Source: Isoetes taiwanensis
Taxonomy: Eukaryota; Streptophyta; Lycopodiopsida; Isoetales; Isoetaceae
Direction of reading: 5' to 3'
Assembly (NCBI GenBank): GCA_021234155.1
Contig: JAJEKV010000035.1
Location: 10,416,407 to 10,480,406 of the forward strand
Length of the DNA: 64,000 nt
The notes under the pieces are model-generated. The model had not been told where the DNA came from, made no database searches, and saw nothing but the letters and a program-made list of their open reading frames with translations. Shown one piece after another: positions 1 through 11,680 of the stretch. Both the position numbers and the translations under genes were made by a program. Positions within the stretch are counted from its first letter, which is position 1, and every line of letters starts with the position of its first letter.

Positions 1-522
1 TCGGCTGCTTCAAAAGATTGCTCCATTTTTTTTCCTATTTAGGCTGCGACAAAGCTGTTCAAAATTTTGCCTGTTTGAGGCAAATTATTTGGAAGAAACC
101 ATGTGGGGATCATTAGAGTACCTTAAGCCTTTAGCTTGTGTCGAGCTAGCTATGCCATACCTTTGTGGATTCTCACGGCAGCGCTTGATTTATCCAGCAT
201 AAGCGTAGTATTGCCACCTCTTTCTGCGTGTCGGCAATCCAAGATCGGAAGAGAAGAAGCTTGAGAGCAAGAGCGGGGAGTTGAAAAGAGCCATATCTCC
301 AGTCCGTAGCGGTGGAAAATGAGATTGAAAATGAGATCGACGTCGAAGCGGGGGGCACTTTGCGGAATGCGGAGGAAGTCAAATATTCTCCACAAAAGAA
401 TATTTGGGGCGTTATTGACAATAATCATTGGAATATTCTCTTAGAAAAGAATATTCGAGAGGTTATGTGATATAACCACTCGGTGATCAACGGTGAATAA
501 GCGGTCCGATGCTTAGAACCTT

Positions 523-784
523 TAAACAATTATAAAGTCTATATAAAACTCAAGGCAATTCAAAAACATAATGCTTGCCTTTGAATGAAGCTCTTTTTAA
601 TACAATTCCAATATTTTATGCCCGACTAAAAGCCCGACAATGTTGGGCACGTTTTCTAGTTATAATATAAAGATTATTTTTAAAAGGTTGTGTGGGGGGG
701 GGTTGTGTGAGGGGCATCTATATATAAAGGGATGTGCCTTGTGTGAGAATAGCTATATTTTGATTTTCAAAAGTAATGTTTTGG
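523..784. repeat. About 0.26 kb interspersed repeat, copy 1 of 3
   Basis: This block recurs at 28,960-29,241 and 30,403-30,668. It starts near TTTAAACAATTATA and ends in TTTTCAAAAGTA. It contains a small internal hairpin (CCCGACAATGTTGGGC), a G-run, and a TATA-like stretch (TATATATAAAGGGATG) near 718-733. The copy at 28,960 lies outside the large unit, so this is a separate repeat family. A solo LTR or a small non-autonomous element would both fit. No coding capacity is visible. Confidence 0.75.
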
Positions 785-1041
785 ATATTATTAGTAGTTA
801 AATCCATAATGATCACATATTGCTACTTGATTATATCTGAGGTTTTTCAACTTTTTGTTAAAGAATGCTAGGTAGTGTCATTTTACAAATCATTTATAGG
901 TCCCAAATATTACAAGTTCCAACTGCCCGACAACAACAACAGCCACCTTAACTAGTAAAATATAACAAAAATTTACGATACAATACACAATTGGTCTCCT
1001 TAGAGTACGGATTGGGGACTTGTATATAGAAGTAATTGCAC

Positions 1042-2501
1042 TTATTTGAAGTTACACCAAATCGACTCAATTCTAGTTACACCAACAAATCCTCGATTGA
1101 TAAGAAAATGACTCCTGCCGGTGGTTAATATTTCTTCCTTGATAATCCAAAGTTCACGGCATATCTCCTCAAAGGAAGGACGTTGAGAGGGCTCTTGACT
1201 ACAAATCTGTGAATCAATTCGAGAAGTCTACTATTGGCCTCACCTTTAAGGAAAAAATCTCGGAACAAATAATCGGGAAAACTATACACATCGCCTTCTT
1301 TGAGTAAGAACTCCCATAATTGTGTCTTACTTCACGGGCGCCATGTATGATGTTATGCGTGGCTTCTTTTTGGTGCCAAATTTGCTTTTCTTCACCCGGT
1401 GAAATCTTGTAATTGTGTTTCCCTTACGAGGTCATGTGTTTTGTTTTACGCTTTCTTCTTGGTGTCTTTCAATATTCTTTTGCTCTTGTTGTTGTTGCTT
1501 TTTGTTGTAAATATCATCATTGCACCTTGCTACGGGGCTAAATCTGTGGCTTGTTATTTGCAGGTTTATGCTCGTTATTCACTCCGGAGGACTCACTTTT
1601 ACATAAACCAAAATAGGCAAAGCAACAAATAATGGTCATTACTTCTTCTTCTCACTAGGATATTCTGTGGTTTTAAGTCACAATGGACTACATCATTTTT
1701 GTGCAGGTATAACATTCCTTTGGCTATTTGAAGCATAATATCAGTTATTTCTAACAAAGGCACTTCTATGGGCTTACCTATCAGGTCTGCTATATTCATG
1801 TCCATGAGCTCGAAAATTAGAAGCTTGTACATCTCTTGGTGGCACCAACCTAGCAATTTTAAGATGTGTGAGGAATCCAGAGCTTGTAATTTGGTTGTCA
1901 CAGAGACGAACTCTTCGTCATAAAACGTCTTCACAGCCACGTGTAATCCTCTCCAATTTGCCTTCATCACTGCCTCATTACTTCCAGCGCCCAATATCTC
2001 TAGATCGTGGTATCTAATCTGTGGAAGAGGGCTGTACTGGGATGAAGAGCTTGAAAAAACATCTTTGAGGATTACCCTTGAAAGGTTCCAGTCAAGTTCC
2101 ACTTTCTTCTCCAGATGGGTGATAAGACTAGAATTCTTGGAAAGGGGTGAAATTAGGCGTCTTAATAGCCTACTTATCATGTCTATGTATCTTCTACGAT
2201 CATCACTAATCTCCACAAATTCTCCTTCAGTTGGCATCGTCTCAAGAACATTTTGGGACTTCTTTGATTCTGTGTTAAGCTCCAGGGCCGCCTGTAAAAC
2301 TGCAACTAGACACTCTCCCACTTTGCCGGCCTCTGCCGAATTCAATTCCTCATCAAAATGAGGAGTGCATCGCAGAAAATACTGAACTGCAAGAGCTGAA
2401 ATAAGCTGGAGAGTGGAATATCTTGCATCATTTACATCTAATTGATTGATCTGCTTTGAGATATCTACGAAATTACGAATCCAAATATTCGTAAAGGCCA
2501 T
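1042..2501 (-). pseudogene. Protein kinase pseudogene (copy A)
   Basis: Minus-strand reading from ATG at 2,501 gives 300 open residues. An alpha-helical N-terminal region of about 160 residues is followed by a kinase domain: a glycine-rich loop near 168-181 (ILGAGSNEAVMKA), the presumed ATP lysine at 191 (HVAVKTF), and a catalytic loop HCDLKPQN at 273-280. The frame then breaks. Downstream, in shifted frames, are a TSYMAP activation-segment end and a subdomain XI signature PSQRPSFEEICREL near 1,120-1,190. The DFG segment is not readable. The domain therefore once ran to about 1,042 but is now inactive by frameshifts. It is a plant Ser/Thr kinase of the receptor-like cytoplasmic or MLKL-like type; the exact family is not recognised. 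A second broken copy lies at 30,927-32,398. Confidence 0.8.
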
Positions 2502-2572
2502 TGATCTGTCATGGAGTGATCTCCTCTGAAATGCGGTTCACTGTTAATTTGCTGAGTTACATATAAAAAATT

Positions 2573-3112
2573 CCTGTCCATGAATAGTTCTTTAAGGTTT
2601 CCACGCTTGTGCGAAGTTTCCTTGCAATGTATAAGAACACCATATATCTGTACATCAACAGGACTCTATAAAAGAAATAAATGCAAATATCAAATGGTTT
2701 GAACATTGTATATGTGGGGTTAAAATTTTCCTTGTTATAACACGAGCTCGCAATACTACAAGCAACCAACAGTAATCGACAAGCAATCTCAATGTCATAT
2801 ACAATGTTCAAACCATTTATTTTTTGGCACAAAAGTCCTGTTGATGTACAGATAGTCCACTATGGTGTTGTTCCTATACATTGCAAGGAATCTTCGCACA
2901 AGCGTCACTTCTACAAAAATGACACAAAAGTGACATTTATGCTCCGCCTTTATGGGCATAAATGTCGCTTTTGACTCATTGAAACCACAAGCGTCATAAA
3001 TGGCACAAAAGTGATGTTTTACGCTCACAGTAAAAGCGAACATAAATGTCACTTTTTGTGCCATTTTACGCCTATTTTTTTGTAGTAGTGACTTTAAAGA
3101 ACTATTCATCCT
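2573..3112. mobile_element. Foldback MITE with nested CACTA-like MITE (copy A)
   Basis: Arms of about 140 bp around 2,579-2,720 reappear inverted at 2,795-2,903 and 3,091-3,108. The outer ends read ATGAATAGTTCTTTAA and its complement. About 75 bp of unrelated sequence separates the arms. The right arm is split by the insertion at 2,906-3,090. The structure is that of a non-autonomous inverted-repeat element. No transposase is encoded. Confidence 0.75.
2906..3090. mobile_element. CACTA-type MITE nested in foldback element (copy A)
   Basis: The element begins CACTTCTACAAAAATG and ends ...TTTTTTGTAGTAGTG, which inverted reads CACTACTACAAAAAA. These are typical En/Spm (CACTA) termini. The interior is a chain of inverted repeats around TGGCACAAAAGTGACATTTA. 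At 185 bp it is non-autonomous. The foldback left arm shows the sequence without this insertion. No clean 3-bp target duplication can be read. Confidence 0.75.
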
Positions 3113-3454
3113 AAATAAAAAACTTCTCCACGACGGGGCAATTGCCCAAGTCGCCCTTCATTTGCCATCTCATTATATTTTTATTTGTTTTGACAAGCAA
3201 AAATCCCAAAAGCAGAACATGAATGTCGACAAATTCGATACGACCGGAAAGGAATATATTGAGGAATACATGTTTTTTTAGTGGCCCCGTGAATCAATTG
3301 GCCATACATTCACATTGTTCAAAAAAGTAATTGGCCACATCGAGGTAGAGTAGGAATTGCATTGGCGCCATGAGCAAAGGGTGATGGCCAATTCACAACA
3401 CAAATTATTAAATTCATTCCATAAGTGGCGGTTTGAGGGGATAGGTTCAATCGT

Positions 3455-3880
3455 ATACGTTTTATCGCAATGCACGTATTTTTTAAGTTTGATCACGGCA
3501 CAAATTTGGCGTTTAATACGTCAAAAATACGACTAAAAATTTCGGCGTCGAAAACTTTTCGTGGCGAAACAATTTGTTTAAACTACCCCGAAGTGCAGTT
3601 CGGCGTGGCGAAAATAGTATTTTTTAAACTGCTTGAACCCAGAAATAGTTCCCAGCGTAAGCGAAATAAAACTGTTTAAACTGCGAAAACATCTTGCGTA
3701 AGCCCGAAAGCGGTCAAGTTAAACTTCACGGCGAAACTATTTCGGTTGGCGTGGCGAAACAAACATTTAAACTAGAAGTTATTGGCGTAAGCGAAAGCGG
3801 TTGTTTTAAACTGCAGCGAAACTTTAAAAGCATCTTGGGCCTTTTGCTAAGGGAAAAAAACTTTTTTGCCCCTTTGTTGG
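3455..3880. repeat. hAT 5' subterminal repeat cluster
   Basis: At least five TTTAAAC or TTTAAACTGCG-like motifs (near 3,575, 3,623, 3,674, 3,766 and 3,804) are mixed with GCGAAAC and GCGTAAGCG. The same vocabulary recurs at the other end of the element. Subterminal repeat clusters are the usual transposase-binding regions of hAT elements; binding here is inferred. Confidence 0.6.
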
Positions 3881-4439
3881 GTCTATTTTGTGCGGTGAAA
3901 TATTATATATAAGGAAAAACTTGTTTTAGCTCTAGAATTAAGCCTCGAGCGTTGACTACCGGGTTGAGTCCACATACTCTTTGGGAAGCGGTCAGCTGCT
4001 TTGAGGGTGTGGGTTATTGCGTCAGGGGCGGCCAGGAATTGTGAAGTGAGATTCCTCCTTCCGCGAGTTTTCCGACCTTGGGTTCCTACCACATTTCCTT
4101 AGAGACCTATAGGTTCTGTCCTTCCTCCTTCACGTTGAACGGACGTCGGTGCTTATTTATATCTTGCGGTGAGCTTGCTTGCTCAGATATAAACGTCGGC
4201 CTTTAGTTTGGGCGATTAAAGTTTTTACCCTTTTAGCATACTAAAAAGGGGTAATTTTTAGATAGGGCCGGGGATGCCCGGCTGGTCATGCATCTACATG
4301 GTGCCGGCCAAGGCCAATGCATCCACATCCGGCCTCACGTGATCGCCCATCATCGCTCTAGGGGGTCGCCATTCTTGTGATCATGGCGCGGGCCACAGGG
4401 AGTTGGACGACGCGTGGAAGAATTATATGTCCAAAATCA

Positions 4440-6500
4440 CGGTGGTGAAAGAGAGGGTCTGAGTGGGGATTTGTGAAGGAATTTGGTCGAGAATGAGTGG
4501 CAATGTGTATTTTTGTGGGTTTACGTCAATAAATGGATCAGCGACAAAGAATACGAGAAGCTCATCTTTACACGGGATCCTAAAATTGGGGTGCAAACAT
4601 GTCACGGCATCTGGCGACATGCGACAAGATGCACTTGAAGTGTTGGGTCGAAAAATAATAGAAGCGGAAAAGAACACAGCCAAGGGATAGCCAAGAACCT
4701 TCACCATGCCAAGAAGAAGAGATCAATTACACCACCCCTCTGCTGATAGCGTACCAACCCGGAGGGTGGACTAGGGTCGATAGGTGGGTTAAGTGCGCAG
4801 GCCGAAAAAAGAATGGCGACGAATTCGGTTAGTGGAAAGGCAGACTAAACAGCGGGAGGGTTGACCCGTTAGCAACATCGAGCAAGCGAAGAAGAGCGCA
4901 ATTGAAGGTTGTAGGAGGCCTTTCTATCGCCGGGTTGTCTCCACATATTTTGGAGCCTAAAGCAATCAAAGAAGCCTTCGGGGAAGTTGCCATGAGGCCC
5001 CGCTTTAGATTGCCTTCATACAAACATCACGAATAACAAAATGGTGGATGAAATTCATGGAAGAATGTGTCGAGAGGGTGGAGGCTGAAGTTAAGTCGAG
5101 TTCAAAGGCCGAGGCCTCTCCTCTCTAGTCGCTGATGGTTGGAGCAATGTAAATAAGGACCATCTTATAAATTTCATGATACATTATATCCGGTAGTATT
5201 CTTGAAAGTAGAAACCAAAAACCAAGTCCGCGGGGAGTTGGATTTTTCAAAGACAAAGGCGTTGTGATGAGAGTTTTGGACCGAAAAGAATATTTAGGAT
5301 TAAGTAATGGACAATGCATCTAATTGTAAGTTAAGCGGGTGAAATGTTGGAGTCGAATTTCGAGTTACCTTAGCGACCCGGTACCCAATGCCATTACCCT
5401 AAACTTATTCTTTGAAGAATTTGGTTTTTCCGCAGCAGTTCAAAGATCCATTCAAAGGCGATGTCGTCTAAGTGAAATTCATCACAAAGCCAAACCCAAT
5501 TTCATATATACAAGTCATTGCGTCGAAGAAGGCCCTTGCACTCATGAATCTGAAGCGGACCGGTTTGGTTCCAATTACATTTGTCTTGAAAAGTGCTTTC
5601 GGGTGTCGCGACTTCGATTATCTCGACCTTCAACCATCTGAGTTCTTTGAATGGGAGAGGAGGCGAGAAAAGGAAAAAATGCTTCAAAACACGGCGACTG
5701 AAATTTTCTTGGCGAAAAAATGCTTGGGCGGGAGACATTTTGGAAGCGTTAAGAATGTTGTCAAGTGCATGCAACTTTGTTTGTCATGCCATCAAAACCC
5801 TTGATTCTTGAAGGCAAGCCTTTGGAAGGTGTGGAGAGTCGGGCACTCCATTCAATCCTTTCTAGAAACCTTGATGGCCCTAATAATGCCCCTTGACAAT
5901 GCTAAAAGCGCGCCTTTGCTTAGAACTTTTAATGAGCGATGGAAGAAGTCCTATAATGATCTTCATGGCGCCCGCACATGCCTTAGACCCACAAACCATG
6001 ATATGGACCAGCATCTGGATAAAGTGTGATGGGTTCATTGAAGAAGGTTGCAAAAGCGTTTTACCCCAACATTTCGGACTACAAAGTTTTCATTGCGGGA
6101 GTTAGCCCCGAATACGGAACTTGAGTGGAAGGTGGGCGGATGAAGAGCTTCCGCGATGCCTTTGAGAGTCACAAGAAGGAACCAAATATGGAATCTTATG
6201 CATGGTGGCAAGCCCATGGGCCCGAGATTCTTACGTCACGTTCTGAGGCCCTCGCATGACTATCCTCTCCTTGGTATCCTCAATAGTGCAAAGGAGAAGC
6301 TGGAGTGCTTATAAATATATACATAGTGTGACCGCGAAATGCGCCTCCACATAGAGAAGGGTGACAAACTTGTATATAACTTCTCAAGCCCCGTCTCTTG
6401 AATCATAGCGATTAGTGCGGCCCGTGGTTTGATAAGGCTGGGTTCCCTTTCATGAATCTCGGTTACGAGAGATTGGAAGGGACAACCCGAAGGCGGTGAG
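4440..6500 (+). pseudogene. hAT transposase pseudogene (BED finger, DUF659-like core, C-terminal dimerisation)
   Basis: No long ORF survives, but conserved blocks appear in order across three frames. They are a BED-like finger region near 4,490-4,640 (NVYFCG...), the GWSNV-type motif near 5,130-5,150, VMDNASNCKLSG near 5,306-5,340, and a linker near 5,460-6,030. Finally comes the hAT C-terminal block: AWWQAHGPEI near 6,203-6,230 and SWSAYKYIHSV near 6,298-6,330. In active hAT proteins these parts bind DNA, form the RNase H-like core and dimerise. Order, spacing and location inside an element with 8-bp duplications support the call. Many frameshifts and stops make it non-functional. Confidence 0.75.
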
Positions 6501-7114
6501 GGCCGAGTTGCTTCTTTACGTAAATGCAGCTAACCATGTTGGCGAGGACATTCCAGCGTATCCATTTTGTCGATCGCCGAAGATGATTTTAGACAAGAAC
6601 ATGTTCTCGGACAACTCGGGCCGGCGAATCTGAGGAATTGTCGGTCTGAAGGCCCGAGGTCAAGTAATACAAAGATCAGCGGAGGACTTAATGAGTGCGA
6701 GCCATCCGGACTCTCCATGCATGCCAATGACCCGGACAAGCGAGGAGCTTGAGTCGGAAAGAACACATCTCGAGGGCGTTCGATGGGGAAAAGGCGAGGA
6801 GGAGGTTGAGCCTAGGCCAGGTGGCGAGAAGAAGGCGGAAGTCACCGATGATGAAATTGATGAAGGCGGTGATGTCTAGAGAAGTTGTGCAAGTTGTATT
6901 CCGGCAAATAGGCTTTTCGTTAAGCTGCGTGAGAATAAACAACAACTCAATATGACTTACAAATTATAAAAAAAAAAAAGTGCAACAAAAAATAAACATA
7001 GCAATGCCAAAGATGTTTTATTAGAGTATTTTTTAAGCAATTGCTCAATCAATATTTTTTTGGTTTGCGTGCAAAAGCTCATAAATGGCAGCTAAAAGCG
7101 TGACTTGGTCCAAC

Positions 7115-7766
7115 TTAGTCCGTAATCGTCTGCTGACCCAACTTGAGGAATCCAATCGATTCCGTTTGGGGTCTTATTGCAATGTGTTGGAGAGCAATTC
7201 CAAGTGCTTTCAGCATGAGTGTTGATGGGGCTTGGTTCGAGATCAAACTTTGCGTGCCTTGTCGTGTGGGGATTACGCACGACGGTGCTTCAAATAATGG
7301 CACATGTTTGAAACCTGCAGGTTTGTTCATTGGTACCCATGGTCTCCAAGAAAGAATGCTTGCGTGCAAAATCAACAAGGTAATAAATAAAGTAAGAGCT
7401 GCCCTAAGGGTCAAAGTCTACCTTTGCATTCCTTTATCTTAGTTCCATCTTTGTTTGGACCCCAATACAAATCATGGAGTGCATGTAAGGATAGGCAAGC
7501 CTTTCATTCTCAATTGCCTTTTGGCAGCCCGGCATCCATGTTTTTGTATGCCCACGCGCTTCACTTCCATAGGCTAAAGCCTATTCTTGTTCTTCTCCCG
7601 ATCCACATATACCAATATAAAGCGGCACGGGGTTCAGGTGCCGACCTCTCTCTTTCCCAAATTCAAAATGAAGCAAGACATTGCCGGGGTGCAAGTCCAT
7701 GTGTAAATGGTGCTCTTTATGAAGCTTAAGCAAGCGGCTTAAAAATGACATAGTTAGATCACCCAC
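7115..7766 (-). pseudogene. Captured protein-kinase fragment inside hAT element
   Basis: On the minus strand, 7,581-7,766 reads ...LHKEHHLHMDLHPGNVLLHF, a kinase catalytic loop (HxDLxxxN). It is followed by PVPLYIGICG where a DFG-like segment would lie. A further weakly kinase-like stretch follows at 7,115-7,414. There is no glycine loop or ATP lysine nearby, so this is an internal piece. It runs opposite to the transposase and is unlike the kinase at 1,042-2,501 (LHPGN versus LKPQN). Capture of host sequence by the element is the simplest reading. Annotation from one catalytic-loop motif is tentative. Confidence 0.5.
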
Positions 7767-8169
7767 TCTTTGAGCAACATATAACTCTTGCTTTTTTAGT
7801 TGCTCAAGCTTATGAGACGTCGACCTCGGCCGGTAGAGTTTATACCCTAGTCTCTTAAATGCATGCTGGCAAAGTCATTATCTCCATGATTCACAAAGAG
7901 ATGCACAAGAACCCCCATTCTAGTAGGGGAAATATCAACCACTGTTCTTACCAGCCGGTTTATGCGGCCAATCACACGTATGATAGACCCATGTCTAACT
8001 TTGCATTTGTGATTCCCTCATGTTTTTTTTTCATCATGGCCTTTACTATCACATCCCGGTTTGCACGGTTACCTAACCGCCGTCATCATTCTGAAATTTA
8101 ACACAATAGGGTTAAAGTCTTTAAGAAAACTAGAACCAGGGATATTGCATTTGAATACGTTCCATATGT

Positions 8170-8394
8170 TCATGAACCAATTCTGGTCTTGTTGATTATT
8201 TGAGAGTAATCCACCATTGCAAACCATATAGTCTTGGCATCTGCCCTTTTTCTTGCTTCCCACTCTTTATCGGTTTCACGGGGCGGCTTGGCTCTAATGT
8301 AGTACATTACCAACACTTTCTTAACTAGGTGCCAAGGGGGTTGATGGGTTTCCTTTCTAAACTTCGATTGGTCCAAAGGCGTTTTCCATTCCAC
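8170..8394 (-). pseudogene. Copia gag-like fragment inside hAT element
   Basis: A 74-residue minus-strand frame contains PPRETDKEWEARKRADAKTI. This resembles the early part of plant Ty1/copia gag (UBN2-type), where a DKEWExxDxxAxxxI pattern follows a helical segment. No other retrotransposon part is adjacent and there are no LTRs. It may be a captured or nested remnant. The similarity is judged by eye only. Confidence 0.35.
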
Positions 8395-8399
8395 TGACC

Positions 8400-9900
8400 T
8401 TATCTTTCAAAGACTCTCTCAGCCTGTACTAGTTAGATTTACTCTTTTGCGTATCATGTTTCGGTTATGCGGGATACATTGCCATCTATCAAGCATACCT
8501 TTCAGAATCAATCTTTTGGTTTCTAGGTCTATCATTGAGGCCCAAAAGCTCTTTGACATCTGCATGAGACACGAGTGGAAGTCTAGCCATCCTTCTTACA
8601 TTTGTGGTAATCAACTCTAACTTTCGGATGGGGTGGCGGCCGCAGTTCGCTCACAAAGCCAATTCATTAAAGCGGGTCTTAGGTTGGACCATGGTTGTTG
8701 GGGTCTTGATCTTTTCCTTTGCATCTTAGTAGGGCTCGGCCTCTACATTGATGTGGGGCTCTGCTTCTACCCTAGGTCCTTCTCTAGGGCTCATGTGAGC
8801 TCTACGCTACTTGTAGTCTAAGCCCGTCTAACTCTTGTGGATTCATAGCAACTTTAGAAGAACTGTGTATAGATAGCGATATGCCAAGCTGTAGCAAAGC
8901 GACATCAACACCTAAAAGAGTCGAGAAAAAAAACCGACTTTAGTGAATGTTAATAAGCCTTGAAATGGTTCATTAAGATTTTAGTAAACTACTAAGTTTC
9001 AAGCTTGGCGGTTTTAGGCACTCTACTTTCGTTCAAGATTTGAGGGTTATAGGCACTCTATAGTTTATCTCGAGTTTAGCGATTCAGGTTATATGCAATG
9101 CATTTTTCTCATTCTCTTCCACAAGTTTAACTTATGATCTGATCGACTCACGACTCCATTGGGAAACTCCCTCCACCCGGAGGTTGGCGGCCCTCAACTC
9201 AACATATTGCATAAGACCACCTACTCCAGTCCACGAATATTTAATGAAATATCGCCCACTCCTATATTAGTGATGGACTTTGTCAACAACACTTGTCGAG
9301 AAAAATAGGGTATATCTCATTAAATATTCTTACATTGACCTTCCATAAAAGTACAACACCCACCCTTTAGCACCGGCGTGGCCAAAACCAACAAGCCCGG
9401 CGGGGAGAGGGCTATACATCTAAATGGGAGGTTGACCCTAGCAATCCTCAACATCAGCAATGGCACCCACCATCGGCATGGCACAATTAAATGTAGCCGC
9501 CCGGGGCAAAGGAATCCTTTGCCTCGACCAAGGATCACTCAGAGACTTCTAACCTAGCCAAGGATCACTCTACCTAACTACTCTTTTGTTGTCCGATGAA
9601 AGGGTAGGCAACCAAAATTTTTTTTCTTATTTTTTATTTCCTATTTCATTATTTTTTTTTTTTATTTCTATTTCTATTTTATTTTCTTTTTTCTTTTTTT
9701 TCTTAAAAAAATCAGTCTGATTCAACCATAGGTCGAGGCGGCTGCATAAATAAATCCGCCCCTCAATGGAGGGCAGCGGGCAAGGGCCTCACTATGGAGG
9801 AACCTAGACCTACAATTAAAAACAACTTGAGAAAACTACCTAGGTTTGGCTAAAACTAAGGAAAATGAAAAAAAAAGGCAAAGGGAGCACGAGGTTGTGG
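8400..9900. other. hAT interior without recognisable genes
   Basis: Only short frames occur here. A T-rich low-complexity run covers about 9,618-9,705. No domain signature was found on either strand. Confidence 0.5.
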
Positions 9901-9904
9901 GAGC

Positions 9905-10260
9905 GAGCCCGGTGGTTTACCTTGTTGCAGCAGCGAAATAAATAGCGTAAAAGCGGCTCGAAATATATATAGAAACCCAGCGTAAAAGCGTGCGTGCCAA
10001 ACGGCTTACAGCGCAGCCCCCCGCGTAAGCGGCGTAAGCGTACTACCTTGCGAACAAAAAGTTTACGCGAACATAACGCTATACTTAAACTGCGAAATGG
10101 TTTTAGCAGGCGAACATTAAAACTTAAACTACTGGCCGTGAGGATTAACGTGGCGAAACTTAGACCGTAACTGCGAAAGAAGTTGGCGTAAAGCCAAGCG
10201 AAGGTTTAAACTACGGCGAGAGCTTTTCAGGCGGCGGTATTAAATACAAAAAATCATGTT
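9905..10260. repeat. hAT 3' subterminal repeat cluster
   Basis: Motifs CTTAAACTGCG, CTTAAACTAC and GTTTAAACTAC (near 10,084, 10,123 and 10,204) are interspersed with GCGTAAGCG and GCGAAAC. They mirror the vocabulary of the 5' cluster at 3,455-3,880. Confidence 0.6.
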
Positions 10261-10652
10261 TTCCCAAATACGTGTTTTTGCACTTTATCGTCAGAAAATA
10301 GTTTCATCACGTCACGGAACCTATCCACAGCCCGGTTTAGTATTTGCCAAGTCTTCATAACCATAGGGCATGGCCATTTGACCAAATTATTAAATTCATT
10401 CTATAAGTGGCCAATTTATTATTTGCCAAGTCTTCATAACCATAGGACATGGCCGTTTTGAAAATATTATCTGCACTAAAACCTGCTTTGGGGTTGGCCA
10501 TTTAAAGCATGGAAGAATTGTAAATATATAGGCTTGTGGCCATGGGCAGTGTAGGGGGACACAATTTCACCACTTGTAGGGGTTAAATTTTTGTTTGAGT
10601 TTAGACCTAAACTTCTAAAAGTATGTTTTAATAATATAGTATTTTTTTCAAA

Positions 10653-11330
10653 TTTTTTTATACAATCTATATATTTTTATTATATTGTATTTTTATACAA
10701 TCTGTACACACATTGGTTCTTTGTTGTGACGGGAATAGATATTAGGAGGGAGAGCTGCTTTTGCAAGGCCAAAGGATGCGAAAGGAAGATACAACATGGC
10801 AAAAGCGGGCACTGCATGTGTGTTTATTCGTCTTCCACACTATCTTCAAAGGGAAAAGCAAGGAAATGCACAAACTGAATCTTAAAAGCGATCCATTAAG
10901 CTTTCGAGATTCAAAGCATCTTCGATTTACGTCTCTAGCTCACTTGCTACTCTTTATTTTGCATAGTCTCATATTTTTTCTAAAGGGTTAAACTTCCCTT
11001 GAAAAAGTTCTTTTTTTGTACACTTGCCTATACTTAAATATAAATAGCATTCAATCAAAAAGAATTATGATATGCATAGTTATTCCTTTTATGCTTTCTA
11101 TATATATAGCGTTATTTGAAAGAACACGAAGATAAAATTTTACTCTGATTAGTAAGACATTTACCTTTTGTCCCTGCAATGGATGCTTTGTTTTTTCCAT
11201 GCAAAATAGTAACTTCCGGACATGGAATCCTCGAACATCTCATGAGGCGGTGGAATTAACATCTCATGTTCTGAGTGCATTGATCGATTAATTTAGCATT
11301 GCTAAAATGTATAGATTCTTGTTCCATCAA
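10653..11330. other. AT-rich spacer, nothing recognised
   Basis: This begins where homology to copy B ends. Only short frames are present, with no domain motifs. The base composition is AT-rich, with TATATATAG-type tracts near 11,098-11,110. Confidence 0.5.
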
Positions 11331-11680
11331 AATCTCTTACCATTGAAGGGGAGACTCCTATCCATCCAAAAGTCGCGGTTTGCTCATGGAGCCATCAATT
11401 TATGCTTATCACGAGGGGACATGGGGTGTTTTCGAGGGGGAAGATTATGTTGGCTATAAAGTGCTTTAATGCACAACTATGGTGTTTATCAAAGCGATGT
11501 TGTATTTACGGCTCTCATAACGGTTTGTCATGCGGGGCTTGGTTGGGCTTGGTTGTTGAGGATGGATGAATATCATGAATTAAGACCAAGCGTATGTTAT
11601 GTGATCTCCATGATCTCTTGGGGCACACAAGGTAATTCTGATAAAAGATATTGCCCTCGACCACGGTAAAAGGTAGATAT
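11330..11680 (+). pseudogene. PPR-protein pseudogene fragment
   Basis: The frame at 11,469-11,669 reads NYGVYQSDVVFTALITVCH, then AGL, then DEYHELRPSV. This matches the C-terminal end of plant PLS-class pentatricopeptide repeat proteins, where ...VTFxxxLxACSHAGL is followed by a ...YxIxPxxxHYxCMIDLLGRAG block. The second part is visible but mutated (CYVISMISWGTQG). A weak upstream trace (HVLSALID) lies in another frame near 11,260-11,290. PPR proteins bind organellar RNA. This piece lacks start, repeats and end, and is a remnant. Confidence 0.6.

Larger units (their letters stand above)
3435..10330 (+). mobile_element. hAT-superfamily DNA transposon, 6.9 kb, degenerate
   Basis: Copy B of the surrounding repeat has an intact site GCCAGTTT at 33,331-33,338. 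In copy A that site flanks the insertion on both sides in slightly altered form (GCGGTTT ending at 3,434; CCCGGTTT at 10,331-10,338). This matches an 8-bp target duplication, the hAT hallmark. The ends are short inverted repeats: GAGGGGATAGGTTC on the left and CTGTGGATAGGTTCC read inward from the right. Another shared block (ACGTATTT) lies about 40-65 bp inside each end. The interior holds a plus-strand hAT transposase remnant (4,440-6,500) and minus-strand kinase-like and gag-like fragments. The transposase is heavily frameshifted, so the copy looks dead. Confidence 0.85.
1..10652. repeat. Segmental direct repeat, copy A (interrupted by a hAT element)
   Basis: The sequence from the window edge to about 10,652 is nearly collinear with 29,871-33,653. 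Both hold the same kinase pseudogene, the same foldback MITE and the same flanks. Copy A is longer only because a 6.9 kb transposon sits at 3,435-10,330. Homology stops after a shared AATATAGTATTTTTTTCAAA. The left limit lies outside the window. The two copies differ by many small substitutions and C/G-rich indels, so one or both are decayed or imperfectly assembled. Confidence 0.9.

Noticed and set aside
1399-1632. Plus-strand Leu-rich frame resembling a membrane segment
   Set aside because: It is the antisense of the Gln/Asn-rich broken part of the kinase pseudogene and is not conserved in copy B.
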